Part shown: piece after piece, positions 1 through 6,704 of the stretch
Position numbering within the stretch: the stretch's first letter is position 1
Layout of the letters: each line of letters opens with the position of its first letter
Origin: GCA-2730975 sp964576585
GTDB taxonomy: Bacteria > Verrucomicrobiota > Verrucomicrobiia > Opitutales > Seribacteraceae
Assembly: GCA_964576585.1 (NCBI GenBank)
Contig: CAZNWO010000047.1
Span: 1 to 22,192, forward strand
Reading direction: 5' to 3'
DNA length: 22,192 nt
Made by a program: the position numbers and the translations under genes
Notes under the pieces: generated by a model
Database searches by the model: none
Seen by the model: the letters and a program-made list of their open reading frames with translations, nothing else
What the model was told of the DNA's origin: nothing

Positions 1-22
1 GCTTCGTTGGAAATAATGTAGG

Positions 23-40
23 GGATGCCAGTGGGCATCC
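23..40. repeat. Short perfect hairpin at the left edge
   Basis: GGATGCC (23-29) and GGCATCC (34-40) form a perfect 7-bp stem with a 4-nt loop. No T-run follows on either strand, so it is not a typical intrinsic terminator. It lies between the window edge and the stop of the minus-strand gene at 93. The short open frame over bases 3-80 has no start inside the window and could be the tail of an upstream gene, but nothing recognisable is encoded. Confidence 0.3.
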
Positions 41-92
41 GTTCCGTTGCTTTTGGTGCTGTACGATACGCAGTCATTAAAAGGTAAGGGGC

Positions 93-380
93 TTAGTTTC
101 GCTGGAGTTGATCTTGATCGCGTCGTTTTTGAGCCTCGTCGCCCAGATCCTGCATGAGACGCTCGCGCTTCTCATGCTCGCTCAAAGATTGATCCTTCAC
201 TTCAAGGGATGAGTTTCGATCTTTAAATTTCCGCCAAGCCAACATGTTCGCCATTGCACCAAGAACAATTAAAGCAAATGTCCAGAAATTCTCGTCAAGA
301 CCTTCCCATAGAAGGGCAAACGCAATTCCGGAAAAAACTGCGAAATTCAAAACAAAGACTGTAGATGCTTCAAAATTCAT
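93..380 (-). CDS. Small two-TM membrane protein of unknown function
   Basis: This encodes 95 residues. Two hydrophobic segments are visible, about residues 7-26 and 31-49, separated by a short acidic turn (EGLDEN). A strongly charged, probably helical tail from about residue 50 to the end is rich in Lys, Arg, Glu, Asp and Gln. The likely form is a hairpin in the inner membrane with a charged cytoplasmic tail. The ATG at 380 has an AAGGCGA stretch a few bases upstream, an acceptable ribosome-binding site. It is divergent from the lipoprotein gene that begins near 493, so the roughly 110 bases between them should hold both promoters. No family is recognised and no function is proposed. Confidence 0.6.
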   Translation of the reverse strand: MNFEASTVFVLNFAVFSGIAFALLWEGLDENFWTFALIVLGAMANMLAWRKFKDRNSSLEVKDQSLSEHEKRERLMQDLGDEAQKRRDQDQLQRN

Positions 381-492
381 GAAAAATCGCCTTAGTACGG
401 ACTACGATGAAATCATCAAAAGTATTTACCGCGAACTAAAAGCGTTTCGAAAGGCACTTGCAACGATTCATGCCTTGCCCAATGTTGATGAA

Positions 493-1287
493 GTGATCAA
501 GAAAAACTTTCCCATTTGCATCTTATCGCTGGCAATTCTTGCTTCTTGCGAACAAATGACTGGTCCCTTTGAAGAAAAGTCTCCCGCAAGTGAAGAAAAC
601 CGTACAGAGACTCCAAGTGAAAGCAACCCAACCGAGGTGGCGAGGGAATCAAATACATCTCAAGTGCCCCGCGAAGGTCCAAAGGGACAAACGCCTGAGA
701 CAAACATCACCCAACCAATTATCGCAAGACCTGCAACTCCAACCTTTTCACCAGAGCTGTTAAATGCCGTCCACAATTGGCAGGCAGTGCCAGAGTCGGT
801 CTTTCCCCTTGGAGGCATTACTCTGAAACAACCAGTCACCTTCCAGATAAGGACGGCATCCGGGCAAGTTATTGGCAACTCGCCCAAGGCGGTTGGCGAA
901 GAAGTGACCGCTGTTGCCCTAAGGGGACAGCATCTTTACGTCGCCCCGTCGAAGAACTCCACCCAATTTTCCTACCTACCCGTAGACCAAACCGACTTCA
1001 AGAATTGCGTGGCGTATCTTTTTGAAGCGAGGAAAAAGGAAAGGGAAGCATACAACGCCAAGATGGCTATGAGGAAGAACAATTCTGCAGGAACCGCAGG
1101 AAGAAGCTCTTTAAGCAGTACAAGAAACAACCAAAATGGAAGAAGTAATCTTGAAAGCACACCTCAGCAAGGAAGTTTATTTGAAGACATTAACGACATT
1201 CCCCCTCCCATGGATTTTGGTCATGGGAAATTTTGTGTTTGCGGAGAATGCCGACAAAAGAGAAAGAAATCAAAGCAGGGTAATTAA
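493..1287 (+). CDS. Lipoprotein with C-terminal CxCxxC tail
   Basis: The frame is open from 244, but the sensible start is GTG at 493. It gives a short basic n-region (IKKN), a hydrophobic core and the lipobox LASC, with the lipidated Cys at residue 19. The ATGs at 244 and 379 would bury this signal peptide inside the protein, and 244 would overlap the divergent gene. The mature protein starts with about 60 residues rich in Ser, Thr, Glu and Pro (a linker), followed by a compact region from about residue 80 to 175. A Asn/Ser-rich segment then leads to a basic tail holding C-V-C-G-E-C, which could bind a metal. Total length is about 264 residues. The role is unknown; a membrane-tethered envelope protein is the safest description. 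No good ribosome-binding site is visible at the GTG. Confidence 0.65.
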   Translation: MIKKNFPICILSLAILASCEQMTGPFEEKSPASEENRTETPSESNPTEVARESNTSQVPREGPKGQTPETNITQPIIARPATPTFSPELLNAVHNWQAVPESVFPLGGITLKQPVTFQIRTASGQVIGNSPKAVGEEVTAVALRGQHLYVAPSKNSTQFSYLPVDQTDFKNCVAYLFEARKKEREAYNAKMAMRKNNSAGTAGRSSLSSTRNNQNGRSNLESTPQQGSLFEDINDIPPPMDFGHGKFCVCGECRQKRKKSKQGN

Positions 1288-1346
1288 ATTGTCTTTATTT
1301 CCACCAACTTGTTGTTTTATTTGGTTTTAATTGAATTGTTCTAGCA

Positions 1347-1931
1347 ATGGTTACTAAGAAAAAGAAAAAAAAGAAAAAAGACTTGGAGATAGGCGACATC
1401 GTCCGAGAGACAGTATCGACAAAGGGCAAGAAGCGCTGTGGAGAAATCCTCATGATTCTTCAGGACGATCCCTCGGACCCCACCATGGAGTGCGTTGAAG
1501 TACATCCCGATGAACTCACCCCCTTGGAAAAGGGATCAGATGGGATGCGTTCTTTCAAAACCAAGAAATCCCGCTTAAAGCACTACACACCGAGAAAGAA
1601 GTTGTTCAAAAAGAAAGTCTTCGAAAAGGGTGTTGTCATAAGGCATAAGCGCGGTACCACCATCAGGTATGGCAGAATCGTCTGCTTCGTTCACCCAGAC
1701 GGTTTGTATTCTACCTCCCACGAAGAAGGTTACAACGGCAAAGATCTTCTGGAATGTGTGGAAATCTCTCCCAAACCAGGGCTTCTGCAAGTAATTCAAC
1801 CAGACGGAGAACCCAAGAGGTTTCAAGCCCAAGGTAAGGACTGCAAGATCATGGAAGTAATCACCGTTGATTCCAAGGGAGAGGAAACAACCATGCATAA
1901 GCTCAACATCCCTGACGAAGAAGACATCTAG
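1347..1931 (+). CDS. Lys-rich protein with internal duplication
   Basis: This encodes 194 residues with no signal peptide or TM segment, so it is probably cytoplasmic. It opens with eight consecutive lysines (residues 4-11), encoded by an A-rich run near 1356-1379 that is prone to slippage. Two halves align by eye. Residues about 14-54 run from GDIVRETVS through CGEILMI to MECVEVHP. Residues about 94-142 run from GVVIRHKRG through YGRIVCFVHPDG to LLECVEISP. The pattern of beta-strands around a basic loop suggests two small barrel-like domains, perhaps SH3- or KOW-like, but this is inference. The gene follows the lipoprotein by 59 bases on the same strand. No family is recognised. The basic head and linker would suit nucleic-acid or ribosome contact, but nothing proves it. 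Confidence 0.7.
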   Translation: MVTKKKKKKKKDLEIGDIVRETVSTKGKKRCGEILMILQDDPSDPTMECVEVHPDELTPLEKGSDGMRSFKTKKSRLKHYTPRKKLFKKKVFEKGVVIRHKRGTTIRYGRIVCFVHPDGLYSTSHEEGYNGKDLLECVEISPKPGLLQVIQPDGEPKRFQAQGKDCKIMEVITVDSKGEETTMHKLNIPDEEDI

Positions 1932-1941
1932 AATGGGGTGA

Positions 1942-1961
1942 GAATCGTAAACTTACGATTC
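1942..1961. repeat. Near-perfect palindrome between convergent genes
   Basis: GAATCGTAA and TTACGATTC form a perfect 9-bp inverted repeat with 2 bases between the arms. It lies 10 bases after the stop of the Lys-rich gene and 11 bases before the stop of the convergent minus-strand gene. There is no T-run on either side, so it is at best a weak terminator. A protein-binding site is also possible. Confidence 0.45.
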
Positions 1962-1972
1962 AATTAGAAACT

Positions 1973-2203
1973 TCAGTCGAAAAACCCGTCCAAGTCGCTC
2001 TTATTCACGCGAGCTATCTTGCTCCCCTTCGTGGAGTAAGCCCGTACTCTTTTTCGCATCCTAACTCCTTCTGCATTTTCAAGAGAAAAGGCTACCGAAT
2101 GATTACTCCAGCGAGTCATGCACCACTTAACGTTATAAGCATGCAAAAGATAGGAAATTGCCTCCGCCCTATTTAGGAAAACGTCACCAGCTATTTTCCT
2201 CAT
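1973..2203 (-). CDS. Small basic protein, possible HTH/excisionase-like
   Basis: This encodes 76 residues, rich in Arg and Lys, with no signal peptide or TM segment. The layout, an early helix with RAEAISYLL, a middle strand pair and a closing KIARVNKSDLDGFF, recalls small winged-helix excisionase-type DNA-binding domains. In those, the protein ends with an Arg-rich strand followed by a 'xxDLDxFL' helix. This resemblance is weak and rests on memory only. The start at 2203 has no clear ribosome-binding site. Immediately upstream is the operator-like repeat at 2215-2246, which would suit a self-regulating DNA-binding protein. The gene has few alternative explanations in other frames, but it could also be a chance frame. 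Confidence 0.4.
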   Translation of the reverse strand: MRKIAGDVFLNRAEAISYLLHAYNVKWCMTRWSNHSVAFSLENAEGVRMRKRVRAYSTKGSKIARVNKSDLDGFFD

Positions 2204-2214
2204 GCCATTAACAA

Positions 2215-2246
2215 GTTGAAGTCAACATGTACAAAACAACTTCAAC
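2215..2246. promoter_or_regulatory. Operator-like inverted repeat upstream of small gene
   Basis: GTTGAAGT (2215-2222) is mirrored by ACTTCAAC (2239-2246), a perfect 8-bp inverted repeat. The left arm also forms its own palindrome, GTTGA-AG-TCAAC (2215-2226). It lies 11 bases upstream of the start of the 76-residue minus-strand gene and next to the terminator of the gene before it. This is the expected place for promoter and operator sequences. What binds it is unknown. Confidence 0.35.
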
Positions 2247-2252
2247 ATAAGC

Positions 2253-2288
2253 AAAAAAAACGCCGATGCTTTAGTTGCATGCGGCGTT
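2253..2288 (-). terminator. Intrinsic terminator of the HTH gene
   Basis: Read on the minus strand, AACGCCG then (after one unpaired C) ATGC pair with GCAT and CGGCGTT around a 7-nt loop, followed by eight T. It begins 30 bases after the stop codon of the minus-strand gene at 2318. The stem strength and T-run make it a clear Rho-independent terminator and support that gene being real. Confidence 0.85.
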
Positions 2289-2317
2289 TGAAGAGAAATG
2301 CTAAATGCTATAAGCTA

Positions 2318-2743
2318 TTAAAGCGTACTGTCGTATTCTCCTTTCTTGACTTTCATCGCAGTAGCGATGGACACGCCCGCAGCGTCAGCAGCAGTTTGTA
2401 GAGTCTTACCCTCACCGAGGTCATTCTTTATTTGCCGCACCGCATCCGCAGTAACCTTGCCTCGTCGACCCGAAATCCCGAAACGAGCAAAGAGATTAGA
2501 TCTTGCAACGGGAGAAATCCCCTTAATATAGCATTCAAGGTACTGCCCAACCCCACGAAAAGCGTTCGAACCATCCTCTCTCTTGTGTCGCTTGTGATCG
2601 TCCTTGATCATTTCGTACAATTTGCCGAAATCCTCAACAGCAGCTTTTTTAGAGGCAATCTGTGCATCCAGTTTGCGAAGTTCTTTCGATTTAAGCTTTT
2701 TGAGAGATTCCAGTTCTTTAACTGACAAGTTTTCCGTATCCAT
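2318..2743 (-). CDS. Coiled-coil protein with C-terminal helix-turn-helix
   Basis: This encodes 141 residues from the ATG at 2743; an in-frame TTG at 2755 would add four. Residues 1-45 are a Lys/Glu/Leu-rich helix, probably a coiled coil. Residues 50-95 are basic. Residues about 97-135 look like a resolvase-type or small-regulator helix-turn-helix, with a first helix TADAVRQIKNDL, then TLQTAADAAGVSIATAMKVKKG, where AADAAGVSIATAM fits the turn and recognition helix. It is therefore probably a dimeric DNA-binding protein, with target unknown. It has its own AT-rich promoter region upstream (2756-2830) and a strong terminator downstream. The AT-rich surroundings and lack of relation to its neighbours suggest an accessory gene. 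Confidence 0.7.
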   Translation of the reverse strand: MDTENLSVKELESLKKLKSKELRKLDAQIASKKAAVEDFGKLYEMIKDDHKRHKREDGSNAFRGVGQYLECYIKGISPVARSNLFARFGISGRRGKVTADAVRQIKNDLGEGKTLQTAADAAGVSIATAMKVKKGEYDSTL

Positions 2744-2779
2744 AGATTCAAACAATTAATTGTTAATAAAAAGTTATGT

Positions 2780-2809
2780 GATATAACGAAAATTAAAAAT
2801 TCGAATCAA
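2780..2809 (-). promoter_or_regulatory. Predicted sigma70-type promoter
   Basis: On the minus strand, TTGATT (2804-2809) and TATATC (2780-2785) each match 4 of 6 consensus bases and are 18 bases apart. The block from 2756 to 2830 is very AT-rich. Transcription would start near 2772, about 30 bases before the ATG at 2743. This rests on motif matching only. Confidence 0.35.
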
Positions 2810-2830
2810 GAAAAAACTTAAAAAATAAAC

Positions 2831-4369
2831 TTAATTAAACAAAGTACGATCTAAACTTCTATACTGTATAGCTTCAAGCAAATGATTTTCTTCAATATTT
2901 TCGCTGTTTGCAAGATCCGCAATCGTACGCGCAACTTTCAGAATGCGATCATAGGCTCGAGCGGAAAGCGATAATTCCTCCATAGCGACCCTGAGTAATT
3001 TCGATTCATTTTCCCCGATACGACAATGCCTCCGAATAAATCCCTGACTCATTGCGGCGTTGCAAGATGTTCCAGTGTCGGAAAAGCGCTGTTCCTGAAT
3101 CCGACGACAAGGCAAGATCCTTGACCTAAGGACTTCGGAATTTTCGCCGAGTGCTTGGTCCTGTAATTCCTCGATTCGAACTGCAGGAGCCTCGATATGT
3201 ATGTCAATTCGGTCAAGAAGCGGACCACTGACCCTGGAACGATACCTTTGCACTTGAGGTGTCGAGCATCTGCATGATCGGGTAATATCCCCAAGGTACC
3301 CGCACGGACAAGGGTTCATAGCGGCTACTAGCATAAATCTGCTGGGGAGGGTAATTTTTCCGGCGCTTCTGGAAATGGTGACCTCTCCATCCTCGAGAGG
3401 TTGCCTTAGAACCTCCAGAGCGGAACGCTTGAATTCAGGTAATTCATCGAGAAACAGGACGCCATTGTGAGCCAAGGAAATTTCTCCGGGTCCGGGAATA
3501 GCTCCACCACCGAGCAAACCAACGTCGCTGATGGTATGATGTGGTGACCTGAAGGGTCTTCGGTAAGATCGGTTACTCGCACTGAAAGTGTGACCCGCTG
3601 CGGACTGAATTCGAAGAATCTCGAGAAATTCATTCCTTGTTGGCTCGGGCAGGATGGTGGGAATGCGTTTGGAAATCATTGACTTGCCGGAACCCGGCGG
3701 CCCAATGATCAGCAAATTGTGGCCACCGGCGACGGCAACTTCGACCGCCCGCCTAAGGTTCGCTTGTCCTTTGATTTCAGAAAAGTCCACTCTTTCCGTT
3801 CCCGCAGGTTTCCTGAGGAAGGGACTGCAGGACTCCTCCAAGGCAACCAACTCTCTTTGACCCGTCAGAAAACCAATGGCTTCCGCTAGTGAATCTACCG
3901 CGAAGATGTTTCCATTTCCCGCCAAGCAAGCTTCTTCCGCGGCACTTCTTGGAAGCAAGGCTCCCTTTCTCCCTTGCTCGACCGCGAGCATGCCCATTGC
4001 AAGACCTCCCTTGACGGGACGAGTGTCCCCCGAGAGAGCCAATTCTCCGGCAATCAGATAATCCCCCAGGCTATCGCAGTTCAATTGTCCAGTTGCAACA
4101 AGGATTCCCAACGCTATCGGAAGATCGAATGCAACTCCTTCCTTTCGCAAGTCCCCTGGAGCCAAATTGATCGTGACATGCGTTCGAGGTTTCTCGAAAC
4201 CCGCATTGGACAATGCCGACAGGATTCTATCGAGAGATTCCTTAACCGCCGCATCGGGAAGACCAACCAAGGCATACTTCAGGTCGCCCTTCTCGCCAGC
4301 GTTGACCTCCACGGTAACAGGCAAGGCTTTGTCTCCGAGTAAAGTGGCGGAATGGGTTACAGCCAACAT
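2831..4369 (-). CDS. comM: ComM/YifB-family magnesium-chelatase-like AAA+ ATPase
   Basis: This encodes 512 residues, the usual length for ComM/YifB. Residues 1-170 form the N-terminal Lon-protease-like domain of the family (VGLPDAAVKES, INLAPGDLRKEG, FDLPIALGIL). The AAA+ core has Walker A GPPGSGKS (223-230), Walker B VLFLDE (304-309) and the arginine-finger region SGPLLDRIDIH (381-391). Cysteines 354, 356, 366 and 368 form a CPC...CRC cluster typical of the family. The C-terminal helical domain includes LSARAYDRILKVARTIADL. In naturally competent bacteria ComM is a helicase that aids branch migration during integration of foreign DNA. Here the role is inferred from family. No Shine-Dalgarno sequence is visible. 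The gene is intact and follows the cysteine hydrolase by 85 bases on the same strand, but they need not be co-functional. Confidence 0.95.
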   Translation of the reverse strand: MLAVTHSATLLGDKALPVTVEVNAGEKGDLKYALVGLPDAAVKESLDRILSALSNAGFEKPRTHVTINLAPGDLRKEGVAFDLPIALGILVATGQLNCDSLGDYLIAGELALSGDTRPVKGGLAMGMLAVEQGRKGALLPRSAAEEACLAGNGNIFAVDSLAEAIGFLTGQRELVALEESCSPFLRKPAGTERVDFSEIKGQANLRRAVEVAVAGGHNLLIIGPPGSGKSMISKRIPTILPEPTRNEFLEILRIQSAAGHTFSASNRSYRRPFRSPHHTISDVGLLGGGAIPGPGEISLAHNGVLFLDELPEFKRSALEVLRQPLEDGEVTISRSAGKITLPSRFMLVAAMNPCPCGYLGDITRSCRCSTPQVQRYRSRVSGPLLDRIDIHIEAPAVRIEELQDQALGENSEVLRSRILPCRRIQEQRFSDTGTSCNAAMSQGFIRRHCRIGENESKLLRVAMEELSLSARAYDRILKVARTIADLANSENIEENHLLEAIQYRSLDRTLFN

Positions 4370-4454
4370 GAGTCAGGAGAGAACAACTGGTTTCTTCTTT
4401 TGCTTGGGAAGAAAGCTCGGACCTTTCATTGAAAGAGTGAATCCAAAGATCGAC

Positions 4455-5039
4455 TCAGTCACGATCACGCTGCCTGATCAGCTTGGAAAATTCCCTAAAG
4501 CAAGGATGGTCCGCTCCGCCAATGATCCCGTAAAAGACGGATTCCAGAGGCAAGACATGACAACCTGCGACCGCAAGCTTCCGCAAAGCCCAATCGCCAT
4601 CGCTCGGTCTACGGCAAGAAACACAGTCGGACAGAATGGTAACGTCCTTGCCCAGAGAGAGCGCTTCCAAGGCAGTAAGGTAGACGCAGATCGAAGTCTC
4701 CACCCCGGCAAGGATCAAGTGCTCCGCCCCTATTGTCGAAAAAGAATCCGCAAGACCAGGTGCACCCAATGCGGAGAAGGAGTCCTTAGCGTATACAGGC
4801 GCGGATTCGGCAATATCCAGCAAGCGATCATCCGTATGACCGAGCTTGGCAGGAACTTGCTCGGTTAAATATAGAGGCAAACCTAGCAATTCGACCGTCT
4901 CGAAAAGAAACCTGCAACTTTTGAAGAAATTATTGGAGTCGTCAACGACCTCCAGGAAAACCGGTTGCAGGTCTATCGCCAAGACTGCCAAACCTTCCAA
5001 TGGAGGTGCTTTTGCAGATTCGTCTTGCATTAGGTTCAT
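4455..5039 (-). CDS. Isochorismatase-like cysteine hydrolase
   Basis: This encodes 194 residues with the single-domain alpha/beta fold of the isochorismatase/nicotinamidase superfamily. The catalytic triad can be placed: Asp23 in VLAIDLQP, Lys85 in VYAKDSFSA, and the nucleophile Cys118 in AGVETSICVYLTA. The Val-Glu-Thr before the Cys is the usual family signature. The closest resemblance is to YcaC/ribonuclease-like 'hydrolase' members of unknown substrate. Nothing in the sequence proves nicotinamidase or isochorismatase activity. It is cytoplasmic. An alternative ATG lies three codons in. It is divergent from the envelope operon at 5115, across a 75-base region with palindromes. Confidence 0.88.
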   Translation of the reverse strand: MNLMQDESAKAPPLEGLAVLAIDLQPVFLEVVDDSNNFFKSCRFLFETVELLGLPLYLTEQVPAKLGHTDDRLLDIAESAPVYAKDSFSALGAPGLADSFSTIGAEHLILAGVETSICVYLTALEALSLGKDVTILSDCVSCRRPSDGDWALRKLAVAGCHVLPLESVFYGIIGGADHPCFREFSKLIRQRDRD

Positions 5040-5040
5040 T

Positions 5041-5096
5041 AAGTATCAAAGGCGAGACTTGCCAAATGGAAAATTAAGGCAATACTTGGTTCCAAG
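5041..5096. promoter_or_regulatory. Palindrome-rich divergent intergenic region
   Basis: This lies between the divergent starts at 5039 (minus) and 5115 (plus). CTTGGTTCCAAG (5085-5096) is a perfect 12-base palindrome apart from its central pair. Outside it, AAGTAT (5041-5046) mirrors ATACTT, and TTGCC mirrors GGCAA in between. One or more of these could be an operator controlling both genes. Clear -35/-10 pairs could not be assigned. Confidence 0.3.
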
Positions 5097-5114
5097 ATAA
5101 ACTTATTTCAAAAG

Positions 5115-5639
5115 GTGGGAAAAGAAAGGGGAAAGAAGTCATCAATTGACCTTCAGTTCGGAAGGAGGAAAATCCTGTCCTACCTTGGTGTGGCACCCAT
5201 TGGTTTTCTGGTCTCCTGCCGAAAACCTCGGCCCAATCCGGGCAAGATAACCATGCGACCGCGCTTCGTGCTGGAAGAAAACCCCACCTCCCCAGTGCTC
5301 CTGGAGTTCGACTTTGTTAGAGTGGACTTGGGAACAGTCGATAACATTTTCTCGAGTGAAGAGAACGATCGATCCTACGCGCTGTGGTTTGCCTTGGAGC
5401 GAAGGGCTGCCCTAACCCTCCAGACGGTTACCGCAAAAAACATAGGGAAAAACCTCATTTTCATACTGGCTGGACAAAGGATGGGCATTCACCCGATCGA
5501 CAACACCATCTCCAATGGAATCCTGCCCGTGCTACTGACTTCCGTAAAGACCGAGGATAACGCCAGATTGCTACACAAGGAATTGTCATCGTCCCTAGAC
5601 ACAATTCAATACCTTCTGCAAAAGGAACAAAACAAATGA
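5115..5639 (+). CDS. Lipoprotein with SecD P1-head-like domain
   Basis: This encodes 174 residues from a GTG. Arg17-Arg18-Lys starts a hydrophobic segment ending in the lipobox FLVSC (Cys35); the paired arginines might mark a Tat signal. Residues about 60-160 resemble the periplasmic head of SecD. YALWFALERRAALTLQTVT is followed by AKNIGKNLIFILAGQRMG, then a P-I-D-N-T-I-S-N-G turn and a TEDNARLLHKEL helix, in the order and spacing of the SecD P1 region. There is no TM bundle, so it is not a translocase subunit itself. It is the first gene of a three-gene operon with a peptidoglycan peptidase and a glycosyltransferase. The role is unknown; an envelope partner or binding module is plausible. 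A GGAAGGAGG stretch lies inside the gene near 5160 but precedes no good start. Confidence 0.7.
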   Translation: MGKERGKKSSIDLQFGRRKILSYLGVAPIGFLVSCRKPRPNPGKITMRPRFVLEENPTSPVLLEFDFVRVDLGTVDNIFSSEENDRSYALWFALERRAALTLQTVTAKNIGKNLIFILAGQRMGIHPIDNTISNGILPVLLTSVKTEDNARLLHKELSSSLDTIQYLLQKEQNK

Positions 5640-5663
5640 TTCCTAGCTTTAGCAACTAACTAG

Positions 5664-6704
5664 ATGGGGATCCCCTCGCAGGCAGTAGCGAGAGCACTCG
5701 CAACAGCGTCCATCCTTTTGTTCTCTGCAAATGCAGAAACTTTGGCTCAACCTCGGTTTTCCCTGTCTTGGCCGACCCCCAACGCAGCTTACTTCAAAGG
5801 GATGGGATTGTCGGGATTCATTCAGAAGACGGGTCCAGACAAACCAATCACCTCCGGGGCGTACGGTTGCGTTAGAAATAATGGATACAAGTTTCACGAG
5901 GGCTTAGACCTCTTTCCGGTAAAGAGAGACGGGAGGGGCAGAGCGGAAGACTCGGTCTTTGCCGCAATGGACGGGATAGTGAGGCACGCAAACAGGACAA
6001 GTAGCCACAGCGGTTACGGCAAATACGTCGTGCTTGAGCATCCCTCCGTCAAACCTGCTCTCTATACGCTTTATGGCCATCTGGCCGAGATCAATGAGAA
6101 AATAAAGCCGGGGACAAGCGTGCGGGTAGCCTCACCCTTGGGCAAAATGGGCAACACCTCCTCGGGTTACAGGATTCCTCTAAATAGGTCCCATCTGCAT
6201 TTTGAGGTTGGCTTGAGATTGTCGGACAGCTTTCAGTCTTGGTATCAAGGAAAATCCTTCAAGACGCCAAATAGACACGGAAACTTTAGCGGCTTCAACC
6301 TAGTGGGACTTAATCCACTGGATTTCTACGACAACTACCGCAGGAAATCCATGGCATCTCCGTTGGATTACCTAAAGAAGAAGAAAGTCGTGGCAAAGAT
6401 CAGGGTAAGAAGCTCAAGAACACCAGACTTCGTGAAGCGATATCCGTCCCTATCCATTTCACCCGAGCCAAAGAAGTCCGTCGATGCTTGGGACGCCTCC
6501 TTCGCCGCTCATGGTCTGCCAATTCGAATAGAGCCATCTGAATGGGGGCTCCCAAAGGACAAGTCACCGTTCAGGGTCTTGAGTTACGACGAGAGCGCGG
6601 ACACCGCATCAAGGAAATGCAGAAGAATTATTATGGTTCAGGGTAAGAAGCTTGTACCAGCGGAACAGCTCAAGGTTTATCTGGAGATACTCTTTCGTCT
6701 GTGA
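5664..6704 (+). CDS. M23-family zinc metallopeptidase (peptidoglycan hydrolase)
   Basis: This encodes 346 residues. Residues 1-28 look like a signal peptide with a weak n-region, ending near FSANAETLAQ. The M23 (LytM/lysostaphin) signature is complete: His78 and Asp82 in HEGLDL, His139 in YGHL, and His177-Leu-His179 in SHLHFE. It is therefore expected to be catalytically active, cutting peptide cross-links in the periplasm. The usual GxGxYVxLEH-type strand is present near 118-126 (GYGKYVVLEH). About 130 residues follow the domain and are not recognised. The gene begins 24 bases after the lipoprotein and its TGA overlaps the next start, so the three genes are almost certainly cotranscribed. 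Confidence 0.9.
   Translation: MGIPSQAVARALATASILLFSANAETLAQPRFSLSWPTPNAAYFKGMGLSGFIQKTGPDKPITSGAYGCVRNNGYKFHEGLDLFPVKRDGRGRAEDSVFAAMDGIVRHANRTSSHSGYGKYVVLEHPSVKPALYTLYGHLAEINEKIKPGTSVRVASPLGKMGNTSSGYRIPLNRSHLHFEVGLRLSDSFQSWYQGKSFKTPNRHGNFSGFNLVGLNPLDFYDNYRRKSMASPLDYLKKKKVVAKIRVRSSRTPDFVKRYPSLSISPEPKKSVDAWDASFAAHGLPIRIEPSEWGLPKDKSPFRVLSYDESADTASRKCRRIIMVQGKKLVPAEQLKVYLEILFRL

Noticed and set aside
3..80. Open frame at the left edge, possibly the 3' end of a gene
   Set aside because: Only 25 codons, no start in the window and no recognisable sequence. A hairpin lies within it. Not enough to call a partial gene.
4167..4868. Long plus-strand frame across the ComM and cysteine-hydrolase genes
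   Set aside because: It spans two well-supported genes on the other strand and has no recognisable domain.
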